Shown here one piece after another: positions 32,795-42,333 of a stretch of 64,000 nt of DNA. Every line of letters starts with the position of its first letter. The stretch's first letter is position 1. Source of the DNA: Prevotella sp. (lineage in GTDB: Bacteria > Bacteroidota > Bacteroidia > Bacteroidales > Bacteroidaceae); NCBI GenBank assembly GCA_017417465.1, contig JAFPZD010000160.1, positions 1 to 64,000 of the forward strand, written 5' to 3'. The translations under genes were made by a program, and so were the position numbers. The notes under the pieces are model-generated. The model saw only the letters and a program-made list of their open reading frames with translations. It was not told where the DNA came from and did not search any database.

Positions 32795-35700
32795 TTAGAA
32801 GTCCACCGTCACGCCCAGCGTGTACGACTTGGCGCGTGGTGTCTTACCGCTGTCGATGGCAGCGCCATAGCCACCGTAAGCCACCTCAGGATCTACACCC
32901 TTGTATTTGGTGAGGATGAAGAGGTTGTTGGCGCTGGCGTAGAAGCTTAGGCGGTTGAGGCCGATGAAGCGTTTCACTACCTTCGGGTCAAAGGAGTAGG
33001 ACAGCTGTATGTAGTTCAGTCGGAGGAAAGAGCCATTCTCTACGAAGCGGTCACTGATGAGTGTGTTGTAGTTTGTTGCGGCGCCGTACATAGCACGTGG
33101 GATTGGCGTTTGGTCGCCCTCCTTGCGCCACCGGTAGTTGACGGCCTTGCTCTGATTGTTGTTGTTGATCATGGCCTCGGCGTCGAGGCGTGCGAGGTTC
33201 AGGATCTTGTTACCCACGCGGTAGTTGAACTGTGTGTTCAGCTTCCATCGGTTGTAGTTCAATGTAAAGCCGAAGCCACCTGTCAGCTTGGGCAGCGAAG
33301 AGCCAAGATAGACGATGTCGAGCGCGTTGATATCACCGTCGTAGTTGATGTCCTCGTAGATAGCGTCGCCCCCCTTGAACAGGTAGTTCTTTCCGACGCC
33401 ATCGTGCGTATAGTTGAACATCATACGGACGGGGTTCCCCTCATCGTCGAGCACCACCTCGCCCGTCTCGCTGATGGCGATGGGCGCCGTGTGTCCATCG
33501 GCCAAAAACTGCTGCCGCTCAGCGGTCGTCATGTTTAAGAACGTCTCGTACTGGTACTCGTAGACCCCCTTGAAGCGGAAGCCGTAAATGGCGCCGAAGG
33601 GGTTGTACAGCTGCACGCGCTGCAGCACCTCGCGGTTGCCAAAGTAAAACTCCGAGTTCAGCTTGTTGAGCACCGTCTCGTCCATCGACAGAATCTCGTT
33701 CGAGTTGTTACCGAAAGTCATGTTGAAGTCGGCGTAGAACTTCCCCTTCTCGATGATGCGGTTCGTGTTCAGGTTCAGCTCCCATCCGATGTTACGCATC
33801 GTGCCCACGTTACGGTAGGCCAGCGTGTAGTAGCCCGTGCTCGAGGGGATGCTAACGCCCGCCATCAGCATGTCGCTGCGCTTGGCGTAGTACCACTCCG
33901 CCTGCAGCGTCAGCTTGTCGTCGAAGAGCCCCAGGTCAGCTCCGATGTCCCATGTCGACGTCGTCTCCCATCGCAGGTCCGTGAGGCGGATGTTGGTGGG
34001 CACCATCGTCCCCATGTCGATATAGCGGCCGCCCTGACTGTAGATACTCTCGTAGAGGTAGTCCTGCCCTGGCTGATTACCCACACGCCCCCAGCTGGGG
34101 CGAATAGCGAGCATCGACAGCCACTTGCGTGTGGACCTCATCCACGCCTCGTCGACAATGTTCCAGCGAAGCGAGACAGCGGGGAAGAAGCCCCATCGGC
34201 GCTTAGGTCCGAACTTCGTGGTGCCGTCGGCCCGCAGCGAGAAGTCAGCCATGTAACGGCTCTTGTAGGCATAGTGCGTTGAGAACGTGTAGTACATCGA
34301 GCGCCACTGGCTGAAGTTCGAGTTCATACCCTGCACACGCCCGCCTCCAGCCGTGCTGGTGATGCCGCCGCTCGGCAGCTTCGTGGCGTCGGTACCCTGC
34401 CCGTTGCTACTGCCGCTGGTCAGCTCAAAGCGTCCCATGGCCATCAGAGAATGGTCCTTGTTGTTGAAGTGAGGTATGAATGTCAACGTCTGCTTCGTGT
34501 TGAAAGCCACGCTCTTCGTCGAGCCCGTGTAGGCATTGTTCACACCGTTGTTCCAGCTGACGGTGACCAGCTCCTTGGGGTAGAACTTGTCGATGTACTC
34601 GTTGAAGATGTTCATGTATACGCGCCCCTGCCAGTTCAGCTGATGGGACTCCTCGTCGAGGCCCCACAGGTGGTAGTTAAGCTCAAACTCAGGCGTGATG
34701 TCGTAGGTGCGGTCGTCGAACTTAGCCAACTTTGCACTGGCCACCGGGTTCACCAGCGCCTTCTGGTCACCGTTGAACACCGCCGGCGCCGACTGCAGCA
34801 TCGTGTAGTACCTGCCCGTATCCTCGCCCGTTACCGGGTCTTGCTCATAGATGCTCATGTTGGGCATCTTGTTGTAGGCTATCGAGAGCAGGTTGTCGTA
34901 GTTACGCTTCGTGTCGGTGTAGGTCAGCGAGAAGTTGGTGGCAATCTTGATGCGGTCAGAGACGTAGTAGTCGAGTGCCACACGCGTGGCGAAGCGGTCT
35001 TGACGCTGCTCGATGACCGACCCCGACTCGTGGTCGTAGCCGCCAGAGATGCGGAAGGTGGCCTTCTCGCCACCGCCCGTGACACTGAGGTAGTGGTTCT
35101 GGCGGAGTCCCCATTGCGTGACCGCATCGACCCAATCCGTGTTGTTGTTGTACTGCTCGTACTCCGAGAACGTCGGGTCGTAGTTCAATTCGCGGATGTT
35201 CGAGGCGTTGTCGTTCTGTTCCGGGTTGAAGTAGCTCTCCTTGAGCAGCATGGTGTAATCGTCGCCATCGAGCATCTTGTAGCCAGAGGGCTGGTAGGTG
35301 CCTGTCAGGCGTAGCGAGTAAGTCAGTTTCGGCGCGCCCCGTGCGCCACGCTTTGTCGTGATCTCTATCACACCGTTGGCGCCTTGCGAGCCATAGATGG
35401 CCGTTGCCGCCGCGTCCTTCAGGACGGTGATGCTAGCGATGTCCTCCGGGTTGACGTTCAGCAGCTGTGCGAACTGCTCGTCGTTGGCGTTAGTGATGTC
35501 GAAGTTGCTCATGTCGACGTTCCACGTGTTGCCGTTGACCACAATTAGCGGGTTCGCGTTGGTCAGCGTCGATATCGACGAGGCACCACGCAGTCGCATG
35601 GTAGTGCCGGCACCGAGGTTACCGCTGTTAGCCACGATGTCGAGTCCGGCGATACGCCCCTGTAGCGCTTCGTCAACCGTCGTCAGTCCCAGTCCTTCGA

Positions 35701-36130
35701 ACTCCTTCATGTTGATGGTCTGCGTGGCGAACGAGATCTCACGCTCGGGGATGGGCAAGCCGCCACTCTGCAGGCGCTTCTTCGACGTCACGGTCACCTC
35801 TTGCAGCTGCGTCTGTGACGCCAGCTTGACGTAGTACTCGGACCGGTTGATGGCATGCGTCTGCGTCTTGCAGCCTACGTAGCTGAAGCGCAGTTTGTCC
35901 TTCGGGTTGCGTATGCGCATCGAGAAGTTACCATTGACATCGGTCAGCGTCGCTTCGATGATACGCCCGCTGCCGTCGATCTCACAGACGGAGGCGCCCA
36001 TCAGCTCGCCCATGTCGTCGCTGACACGGCCGTGGACAGCAGTAATCTGCGCCCTCACTGGGCTCATGAATAATGAACAATGAAGCATGAAAAGGATCAT
36101 TATCCATTTGTATCGTTGTTTTTCTTTCAT
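32795..36130 (-). CDS. SusC/RagA-family TonB-linked outer-membrane transporter
   Basis: 1111 residues with an N-terminal signal sequence (KWIMILFMLHCSLFMSPVRA), a carboxypeptidase-regulatory-like domain (HGRVSDDMGELMGASV), a TonB plug with LRGASSISTLTNANPLIVVNG and VLKDAAATAIYGSQGANGVI (about 175-260), and a barrel ending YTLGVTVDF. It is the transporter of the second SusCD pair. The h-region LFMLHCSLFM is the translation of a TGAATAATGAACAATGAAG-type AT-rich repeat, a second case of a genomic repeat serving as a signal peptide. It follows the FAS1 gene by about 80 bp. Confidence 0.95.
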   Translation of the reverse strand: MKEKQRYKWIMILFMLHCSLFMSPVRAQITAVHGRVSDDMGELMGASVCEIDGSGRIIEATLTDVNGNFSMRIRNPKDKLRFSYVGCKTQTHAINRSEYYVKLASQTQLQEVTVTSKKRLQSGGLPIPEREISFATQTINMKEFEGLGLTTVDEALQGRIAGLDIVANSGNLGAGTTMRLRGASSISTLTNANPLIVVNGNTWNVDMSNFDITNANDEQFAQLLNVNPEDIASITVLKDAAATAIYGSQGANGVIEITTKRGARGAPKLTYSLRLTGTYQPSGYKMLDGDDYTMLLKESYFNPEQNDNASNIRELNYDPTFSEYEQYNNNTDWVDAVTQWGLRQNHYLSVTGGGEKATFRISGGYDHESGSVIEQRQDRFATRVALDYYVSDRIKIATNFSLTYTDTKRNYDNLLSIAYNKMPNMSIYEQDPVTGEDTGRYYTMLQSAPAVFNGDQKALVNPVASAKLAKFDDRTYDITPEFELNYHLWGLDEESHQLNWQGRVYMNIFNEYIDKFYPKELVTVSWNNGVNNAYTGSTKSVAFNTKQTLTFIPHFNNKDHSLMAMGRFELTSGSSNGQGTDATKLPSGGITSTAGGGRVQGMNSNFSQWRSMYYTFSTHYAYKSRYMADFSLRADGTTKFGPKRRWGFFPAVSLRWNIVDEAWMRSTRKWLSMLAIRPSWGRVGNQPGQDYLYESIYSQGGRYIDMGTMVPTNIRLTDLRWETTSTWDIGADLGLFDDKLTLQAEWYYAKRSDMLMAGVSIPSSTGYYTLAYRNVGTMRNIGWELNLNTNRIIEKGKFYADFNMTFGNNSNEILSMDETVLNKLNSEFYFGNREVLQRVQLYNPFGAIYGFRFKGVYEYQYETFLNMTTAERQQFLADGHTAPIAISETGEVVLDDEGNPVRMMFNYTHDGVGKNYLFKGGDAIYEDINYDGDINALDIVYLGSSLPKLTGGFGFTLNYNRWKLNTQFNYRVGNKILNLARLDAEAMINNNNQSKAVNYRWRKEGDQTPIPRAMYGAATNYNTLISDRFVENGSFLRLNYIQLSYSFDPKVVKRFIGLNRLSFYASANNLFILTKYKGVDPEVAYGGYGAAIDSGKTPRAKSYTLGVTVDF

Positions 36131-36164
36131 AGAAAGAGTTTGAAGGAGTTAGAGGTAGTTTGAG

Positions 36165-36216
36165 GTAGTTAGAAGGAGTGAGAAGTCGATAGAGCTGCTG
36201 AACTAACGACCACTTA
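36165..36216. repeat. Dispersed repeat with TCGATAGA..CTGCTGA..CTAACGACC core
   Basis: GTAGTTAGAAGGAGTGAGAA followed by GTCGATAGAGCTGCTGAACT and AACGACCACTTAA matches the segment at 43961-44031. It overlaps the stop codon of the FAS1 gene that ends at 36214. Confidence 0.75.
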
Positions 36217-38829
36217 ATTGTTAAGCGCGGCCACCTCGTCGCGCCATTTCGTCAGCTGCGCCTGCTCGTAGAACAGGGGTCCGTCGATCTGGTGAACAAC
36301 GATGTCGCTGGCGTTATAGAGTTGCGTGGCGTTCACGTTGTTGACATTCTGTATCCAGTATTCGCGTCCCATGAGGTTGAAGTTGTCGCCCTTTACCACG
36401 CGGCGGAGGTTGTGGAGCTGGTCCTCGACGGTCAGCTGGTCGTCGTCGGCATTCACGGTGACGCTGAAGAAGCGCTTGTTCAGTGGGTTCAGCGTCGACG
36501 TCTCGTACTTGACATTGTTCGTGGGCTGTCCACCGATGAACACCGAGTTGTCCTGGATATGGTATTTCACGAAGTTCAGGATGCGGTTGGCCACCAGTGT
36601 GCGCGCCTTCTTCAGCAGGTTGGCATCGCCGTCGAACTGCTCAGCCGTCAGCTCCTCGTAGTCAGTCCAGTCGGGCAGGTAGCCCTCCTGATGCAGCCGC
36701 TCTATCTCGCTGTCGACAGGGACGTAGACCGTGTAGTTATAGGCATCGAACAGCGAGCAGTTGTAGTCGGCGCAGGTGTAGCTGCCCATTCGCGCCTTCA
36801 GCAGCGTGTTGGCTGCGCCGCCGTTGAGTAGCAGTTCGAAGAACCTCGTGCAGTTCTCACGCCCGTTAAGGATGTTGTAGAGCGACCGTCGGCTGGTCAG
36901 CGGCAGCTGCTGCTCGACGACGTACGACTTACCGTTGCCCGTGCGCGTCTGGTCGTAGATGACCTGCACCACCGGCGGCTCACCCGTCTCTATCTGTAAG
37001 CCGCCGCTGATGGTCATCACGCCCTCTTGCCCGGCATGCTCCACCTTGATGACACTGCCGCCCTTCGTGCGGTAGTAGGTATGCCCGTCCTCAATGTTTC
37101 CGATGATAATGAGGTTGTCGAGCAGGTCGCGCAGTCGGTTCTGCACCTGGCTGTCGCTGGCATCGTTCAGCTCCTTGTCCTCTACGATCTGCTTCGTCGC
37201 AAGGTCGTAGTTATAGCGCCGTGCGCGCACCGTCTTGTAGTCCTGGTCGAAGTAGAACTCGTAGAGAATGGCCGTCGAACTGCCATAGCTGCACGGGTCG
37301 ATATAGGTCAGCATGGCCGTGTTAGTGGGGATGATGAAGCTGTAGTACGAGTCCATCGAGTTGAGGTAGGGCTCGAAGTCCAGGTGCTCGATGGCCCAGT
37401 AGATGACGTTCATCGTCTGCTCGTTGACCAGTGCCGGAAACGACACCGACGCGTAGCTGGCGGGCGTGAACACACGGTTGATGAGGTAGACCACGCCGTT
37501 GCAGCCCATGAAGCAGCTGTCGACGTGCGCCTTCGTGATGCCCAAGGGCACCTTCGTCGTGTTGTCGACGATGTTCTTGAACTTCGACGGGACGGTCTCA
37601 GTGAACGAGCGAACCAGGTCGATGTCGAGCATCTTGACCAAGACTTTCATCGGCACGTTCTCCCATGCGCCGTAGAGGTCCTGCAGCACCTTGCCGTCGT
37701 GGTTCCACCAGTCGTCGAGGGCGGCGTTCGTGGGTACCAGGAGGGCACCGGCGTCATAGTGCAGGTCACGGCCGGCCGTGTTGGTATACATATACTGGCT
37801 CCAGCCCGGGTCGAACGGCAGGTAGGCGTCTACCAGCGTGCCGTCGGGCGCCGTCGTCAGCTCGCCGCCCTGCGACGTGCCGTAGTTGCCTGTGTTGCTT
37901 GTCGACGAGAAGTATTTCAGCGTGAACACCGAGTCCTGGTTCTGGTACAGGCGGTTATACTCCTTCGTGGCAGCGTCGTCGTAGTAGGGGGCGCAGAAGC
38001 GGTCGAGCAGCTGCGCGAAGCGCGACATGACAGGGTGGCTGTGCACAATCTCGGCCATGTTGTCGGCAGCAGTGGCCAGACCGTCCATCTTCTGGATGTA
38101 GCCATTCTTGCAGGTGATGTCCTGCTCGACGAGCTTCTTGCCGTTGACCCACGCGTCCTTAGCCGACTGTGACGCGCCGTTAGTCAGGATGCTCAGGTCC
38201 TCGTCAGTAATATTATTGGTACGCATGAAGACCGGCAGGAAGTGGATCATCGGCTTCGACGTATTGTCGCGCAGCAGTACGATGCCATCGCGGTGGTCTC
38301 GGTAGGCATCCCAGAACGGCGTTGGAGGCATCTGCGACGGCATGATGCGCGAGATGCTGTCGAACACTGAGGCCGCCGTCTCCCTGCGCATGCACTGGCC
38401 TTGCAGCGGCGGGTTGCCACTGACATTGCTCAGCAGCTCCACAAGGTAGGCGTTGTTCACCATTGCGCTGTTCAGCAGCAGCTTCTTCTGTGCGGCCGAC
38501 AGGTCGTCATACTTCCGCACGCCCCAGTCGTTCTTGGCGAAGAACGCATCGTAGACGGCATCGTCGGCCACGAACAGCGTCTTCGACCCCGTCTGGCGCA
38601 GTACCTGTGTCTGGCCTAAGTCGTCGATGAGGCGTAGGGTGTAGCCGTAGTTACCGTCCTCGGCCAGGCGTTCGTAGATGCTGTTGCCCAGCCACGCTGG
38701 CTCGTCGTTCAGCTCGTCTTTGTCGCACGACGTGAGCAGTGATAAAGGCAAGGTGAGAAGGGCCGCCCCCAGCAATGGCAGGTGTCTTCCGGCTCTTTTT
38801 ACCAGGCGTAATAGTCTTTTAGTAGTCAT
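36214..38829 (-). CDS. Fasciclin (FAS1) domain lipoprotein, first gene of the SusCD operon
   Basis: 871 residues from the start at 38829 (MTTKRLLRLVKRAG); the longer frame to 38943 is rejected because the promoter lies inside it. The lipobox is LLTSC (Cys35) with an ordinary signal peptide and no palindromic repeat, which makes it a useful contrast to the other lipoproteins here. FAS1 segments include KTLFVADDAVYDAFFAKNDW (about 75-95), FIIPTNTAMLTYIDP and YTVYVPVDSEIERLHQEG. It is probably a surface adhesion or glycan-binding partner of the SusCD transporters. Confidence 0.88.
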   Translation of the reverse strand: MTTKRLLRLVKRAGRHLPLLGAALLTLPLSLLTSCDKDELNDEPAWLGNSIYERLAEDGNYGYTLRLIDDLGQTQVLRQTGSKTLFVADDAVYDAFFAKNDWGVRKYDDLSAAQKKLLLNSAMVNNAYLVELLSNVSGNPPLQGQCMRRETAASVFDSISRIMPSQMPPTPFWDAYRDHRDGIVLLRDNTSKPMIHFLPVFMRTNNITDEDLSILTNGASQSAKDAWVNGKKLVEQDITCKNGYIQKMDGLATAADNMAEIVHSHPVMSRFAQLLDRFCAPYYDDAATKEYNRLYQNQDSVFTLKYFSSTSNTGNYGTSQGGELTTAPDGTLVDAYLPFDPGWSQYMYTNTAGRDLHYDAGALLVPTNAALDDWWNHDGKVLQDLYGAWENVPMKVLVKMLDIDLVRSFTETVPSKFKNIVDNTTKVPLGITKAHVDSCFMGCNGVVYLINRVFTPASYASVSFPALVNEQTMNVIYWAIEHLDFEPYLNSMDSYYSFIIPTNTAMLTYIDPCSYGSSTAILYEFYFDQDYKTVRARRYNYDLATKQIVEDKELNDASDSQVQNRLRDLLDNLIIIGNIEDGHTYYRTKGGSVIKVEHAGQEGVMTISGGLQIETGEPPVVQVIYDQTRTGNGKSYVVEQQLPLTSRRSLYNILNGRENCTRFFELLLNGGAANTLLKARMGSYTCADYNCSLFDAYNYTVYVPVDSEIERLHQEGYLPDWTDYEELTAEQFDGDANLLKKARTLVANRILNFVKYHIQDNSVFIGGQPTNNVKYETSTLNPLNKRFFSVTVNADDDQLTVEDQLHNLRRVVKGDNFNLMGREYWIQNVNNVNATQLYNASDIVVHQIDGPLFYEQAQLTKWRDEVAALNN

Positions 38830-38849
38830 ATTTATTCGCAATTGCGTTG

Positions 38850-38880
38850 CAAAGGTACAAAATATTTTTTCATTTCGCAA
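38850..38880 (-). promoter_or_regulatory. Promoter of the FAS1-SusCD operon
   Basis: Minus-strand TTG, 20 bp and TACCTTTG, about 20 bp upstream of the start at 38829. No comparable promoter is seen further down until 20.0 kb. Confidence 0.75.
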
Positions 38881-38899
38881 GAAAAAACGCGTCGTTTTT

Positions 38900-38930
38900 T
38901 TGCTTGTTTCAAAAAAAGTTCGTAACTTTG
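38900..38930 (+). promoter_or_regulatory. Promoter of the DUF4859-repeat protein gene
   Basis: TTTG, 20 bp and TAACTTTG, divergent from the operon promoter 20 bp away; the start codon follows at 38972. Confidence 0.75.
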
Positions 38931-38971
38931 CCCCCAATATCACCTATTATCAAACTTAAAACACTACGCTA

Positions 38972-41431
38972 ATGAAAACTACTACGCTTAAAACACTGCT
39001 TGCAGCAGTCGTCTGCCTCTTTGCTGGTGTAACGGCACAGGCACAGTTCACTGGGACTGTCAACCAAGTGCCACGTAACGACTATGCGCCCGAAGCCGCC
39101 TCGTTCGCCATGAGCGATGTGGCTGGGACGCTCGGCACCGATGCCACCACACTTGTGGCCGCCCTCGACGCTTGGATGGCTGAGGGCAGTACCGACCCCA
39201 ACATGTTCTTCTATGCCGCGCCGTCGGCACCTGACACCTGGACCGATGCCTACACCACTGGCGGCGAGAAAGGCTTCTGGCTCAACGACCAGGCTGAGAT
39301 TACTGCCTACGGCGATGGCTCGGCTTACTATGCCAACCCCGTCTGGGACGCTGAACAGGGTGTCTTCTCCATTAACATTGGCCTGATGCCCGACGCACTG
39401 AAGTGGGGCGTTTACCAGCAGACACTGAAGTTTGCCCTTCAGTATGGCGGTAAGACGGCCACGTTCACTGTCGACCTCATCGTCACGGGGCCTGACATGC
39501 CCGACGTCCCCCAGCCCACGACGCTTGTCGAGAAGGACCTGAACGTCGTTGGCGAGGCTGAGACCACCGTTGAGCAGTATCCGCGTGGCGGCTACGACTC
39601 CGACCTCGTGAAGCTCTACGTGCCCGACCTCCTCGAGAAACTGGGCATTGCCAGTGGCGACGTGCTGGCCAATGTGCTGGCCGATGTGCTCTACGCTACG
39701 CAGTACGATGCTGGCGACTCCATCAACATCGGAGGCCTGAAGAAGGATGAGCTCAGCAACGCATCGACGGCCAACGCGCCTGGCTTCTGGCTCCATGCTG
39801 TTCAGGACGAGAGCGGTAACGAGACGGGCGAGTGCTCGTCGTACAGTTATAATGGTGAAGACAAGTTCTTCATCGAGAGCTTCACGTTCGACGCCGATAC
39901 CCTCTTCTGCTATCTCGGACAATATCCCGGTGTGCTGAAGGCCGAGGAGCATTGGTACACCAATTTATATATAGTATGGGGTGACAAGGCCTACCGCCTG
40001 CGCTACATCCTCTCCGTCCTTGAGCGCGAGCAGGGCACGGGCATGGCCAACTTCAACAAGGTGGGCCAGGATGCCGTCACCGTCACGCAGGAGCCGCGCA
40101 CCGCATGGGGCTCCGTACAGATCTATCCCGACATGGAGGCCATTGCAGCCGCACTGGGCTGTGAGGTGTCGGCTGTCGGTTTCTATGCTCTCGACAACTC
40201 CGATAACTTCGGTCAGAACACGGCCAACAATGGCGGCTTCTGGTTCGACGAGGGCGGCCGTGTGGTGTCCTACACCGAAGGCGCTTTCTACATTGAGCCA
40301 GCCGTGGCCAACGATTTCTCGACGCTCAACGTCGGACAGATGATCAACAAGTACAATGTGGGCGATGAGTTCACCGCAAGCGTCTACTTCATGAACGGCG
40401 ACAACTACTACCAGTACGACGTCACGCTGAAGATCACCGAGCCGGAGTACATAGAACATTCGTTCGAGAACGTTTCGACGCGGGCCTTCGCACTCCAGGC
40501 ACTGCTCGACACCCAATATACGCCCTTAGACCTCGCCAAAGTCGACATCAGCGAGGTGGAGGCACTTATCGGCACGTCGACGCCCGTGCTCTATGGCTAT
40601 AATCGCGAAGAGGTCGTCGAACAGCGTGGCAAGTACTCAAAGGAGTGGAGCTGCGACCCCAACCCCGGCTTCTGGCTTACCGATAAGGGTGAGGTGTCAA
40701 CATGGTACGACGAGAACGCCCGCGTCGGCATCTGCTGGCTCAGCGACGGTACGCTGCGCTTCTTCCAGTATCCCAATCGTAACAGCATCGGCGACGTCTT
40801 CAAGACGCAGCTGTACCTCGTCAACGAGGAGGCCAACAAGATGATCACGCTTAACATCAGCCTTACATTTGTCGAGACCCTCGTCGAGAAAGACATCGTC
40901 GGAACCGAGAACATCATCCTGCCGGTGAGCACGAACGACTTTGCCATCGACATTGACCTCGACAAGGCCGCACAGGCCCTTGGCGTTGAGGTCGACGACC
41001 TGCTCAACCCCAACAACTACTACTTGCGGGGCCTCACGTCGGAAGGACTCTATGGCGAAGGCCAGAACTGTGAGAATGGCCTGAGCTTCCAGTTCGATGG
41101 CGGCTACGATGGTTACGGCGACATCATCATGACCATCGAGGACAATGGTGATGGTCCGCAGATCATCATCTTCAGTAACAGCGAGGTGCCCGAGAACCTT
41201 GATGTCATGATGCAGTTCTGCTTCGACGTGAACGACCAGCAGTATGTCTATTACGTCCACTTCGTCACCGAGGAGGCCTACCTCAACGGCATCAGCGAGG
41301 TAAGCACCATCCGCAGCGCTGTCGCTGCCATCTACGACCTGCAGGGACGTCTGTTGTCGAATGGCCATAAGTCAAATAGCCCCCAAAAGGGTGTCTATAT
41401 CGTCAACGGCCGCAAGGTCATTAAGAACTAA
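38972..41431 (+). CDS. Secreted protein with tandem DUF4859-like repeats
   Basis: 819 residues, signal peptide MKTTTLKTLLAAVVCLFAGV ending near AQAQ. Four to five repeated modules are seen, each with a GFWL or GFWF segment followed by a sheet rich in Gly and Tyr: GFWLNDQAEITAYGDG, GFWLHAVQDESG, GFWFDEGGRVVSY, GFWLTDKGEVSTWYD and LSFQFDGGYDGYG. This matches the DUF4859 type, of unknown function, often found next to polysaccharide-utilisation genes. The C-terminus (IYDLQGRLLS, then PQKGVYIVNGRKVIKN) resembles a type IX sorting domain. It is divergent from the SusCD operon and probably surface-located. Confidence 0.85.
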   Translation: MKTTTLKTLLAAVVCLFAGVTAQAQFTGTVNQVPRNDYAPEAASFAMSDVAGTLGTDATTLVAALDAWMAEGSTDPNMFFYAAPSAPDTWTDAYTTGGEKGFWLNDQAEITAYGDGSAYYANPVWDAEQGVFSINIGLMPDALKWGVYQQTLKFALQYGGKTATFTVDLIVTGPDMPDVPQPTTLVEKDLNVVGEAETTVEQYPRGGYDSDLVKLYVPDLLEKLGIASGDVLANVLADVLYATQYDAGDSINIGGLKKDELSNASTANAPGFWLHAVQDESGNETGECSSYSYNGEDKFFIESFTFDADTLFCYLGQYPGVLKAEEHWYTNLYIVWGDKAYRLRYILSVLEREQGTGMANFNKVGQDAVTVTQEPRTAWGSVQIYPDMEAIAAALGCEVSAVGFYALDNSDNFGQNTANNGGFWFDEGGRVVSYTEGAFYIEPAVANDFSTLNVGQMINKYNVGDEFTASVYFMNGDNYYQYDVTLKITEPEYIEHSFENVSTRAFALQALLDTQYTPLDLAKVDISEVEALIGTSTPVLYGYNREEVVEQRGKYSKEWSCDPNPGFWLTDKGEVSTWYDENARVGICWLSDGTLRFFQYPNRNSIGDVFKTQLYLVNEEANKMITLNISLTFVETLVEKDIVGTENIILPVSTNDFAIDIDLDKAAQALGVEVDDLLNPNNYYLRGLTSEGLYGEGQNCENGLSFQFDGGYDGYGDIIMTIEDNGDGPQIIIFSNSEVPENLDVMMQFCFDVNDQQYVYYVHFVTEEAYLNGISEVSTIRSAVAAIYDLQGRLLSNGHKSNSPQKGVYIVNGRKVIKN

Positions 41432-41465
41432 GCCGCAGGCTAAGTACCCACAGCTCATTGATGTC

Positions 41466-41502
41466 CGTGGCCGACAGGTAAGCGTTTACCTGCCGGCCAC
41501 GG
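41466..41502 (+). terminator. Terminator of the DUF4859-repeat gene
   Basis: CGTGGCCGACAGGTAA pairs with TTACCTGCCGGCCACG around a short loop, with TATTTTG after it. Confidence 0.8.
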
Positions 41503-41851
41503 CTATTTTGTTTATAATATGGTTGGCGTCTGCTATCTTCGCATGCCTGTCTTCAAAGACCCTATCGTTGATTCCGCCGATAGGAGGCTTGGGAGAACGG
41601 CAAGCACATCTATCGTTTTTTGAAAAACTAATATCACCAATATCACACATTTTATAATCTTCTGATTTTCTGTGCCGTAAGTGTGATATTAGGGGTGATA
41701 TTAGTGGTGATATTGTGATATTGAAATAGCCAAAGCCGGGTAATTTTCCCTACTTTTTTGTTGGTTTTCATCACAGGGAACCCAACGCTTGGCGGCTGCG
41801 ATGGTGGGCAAGGTGCCGGAACAGCTGCGCACAGCCTGCGGGTTTCCTGCG

Positions 41852-41952
41852 AGGAAACCGATGGTTTCTTCCGCAGGAAACCGATGTTTTCTTCCCTAGG
41901 AAACCGATGTTTTCTTCCCTAGGAAACCGATGGTTTCTCCGCGAGAAACCAC
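41852..41952. repeat. 23-bp tandem repeat array
   Basis: Units AGGAAACCGATGTTTTCTTC plus CCT start at 41852, 41875, 41898, 41921 and, diverged, 41944. Each unit boundary forms a small GGAAA/TTTCC dyad. Confidence 0.88.
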
Positions 41953-42009
41953 TGACGTGCCGTAGGTACGCGCCAGCAGGGCGTGGCGGGGACAGGCACG
42001 CAAGGGCGC

Positions 42010-42270
42010 TTAGTAGCGAGTAAGATAATAGAAGAGGGCCGCGAGGATAAGAATGAGGTAAGAACAGCCCTTCCAGATCTTGCCGAAAACATAGCAGGCA
42101 ACCAGCAACAAGACCACCAGTACCACGTCGTCGATGCCGAAACGGATGGGCTGGAAATCCATGTAGCCATCCAAGTCGTCAAGGGCATCGCCACCACGGG
42201 AACCACCAAAGTCATCGTCATCGTCGGGCTGCGCCCACGAGCGTAACCCTGCTGCCAATGACAACAGCAT
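42010..42270 (-). CDS. Small exported membrane protein of unknown function
   Basis: 86 residues from the start at 42270. The upstream Met at 42336 lies in the promoter, so it is excluded. It has a signal peptide (MLLSLAAGLRSWAQ), an acidic Gly-rich stretch (PDDDDDFGGSRGGDALDD), then one or two hydrophobic segments (VVLVVLLLVACYVFG and YLILILAALFYYL). It is probably an inner-membrane protein with a short periplasmic acidic arm. I do not recognise the family. Confidence 0.7.
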   Translation of the reverse strand: MLLSLAAGLRSWAQPDDDDDFGGSRGGDALDDLDGYMDFQPIRFGIDDVVLVVLLLVACYVFGKIWKGCSYLILILAALFYYLTRY

Positions 42271-42333
42271 GACATAGAGTCTTAAAGATAGGTTTTTTGC
42301 CACTTTTTGAAAGCCATTTTTCTTTTGCGGGTG

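Larger units (their letters stand above)
41432..42009. other. Gene-free region with terminator and repeats
   Basis: After the terminator at 41466-41502 come a small GGAGGCTTGGGAG fragment reminiscent of the palindromic repeats (about 41580), direct and inverted GTGATATTA copies (about 41630-41728), and a 23-bp tandem array (41852-41952). No gene is visible. Confidence 0.7.

Noticed and set aside
37027..38172. 381-codon plus-strand frame opposite the FAS1 gene
   Set aside because: Shadow; Val/Leu/Glu/His-rich with no motif.
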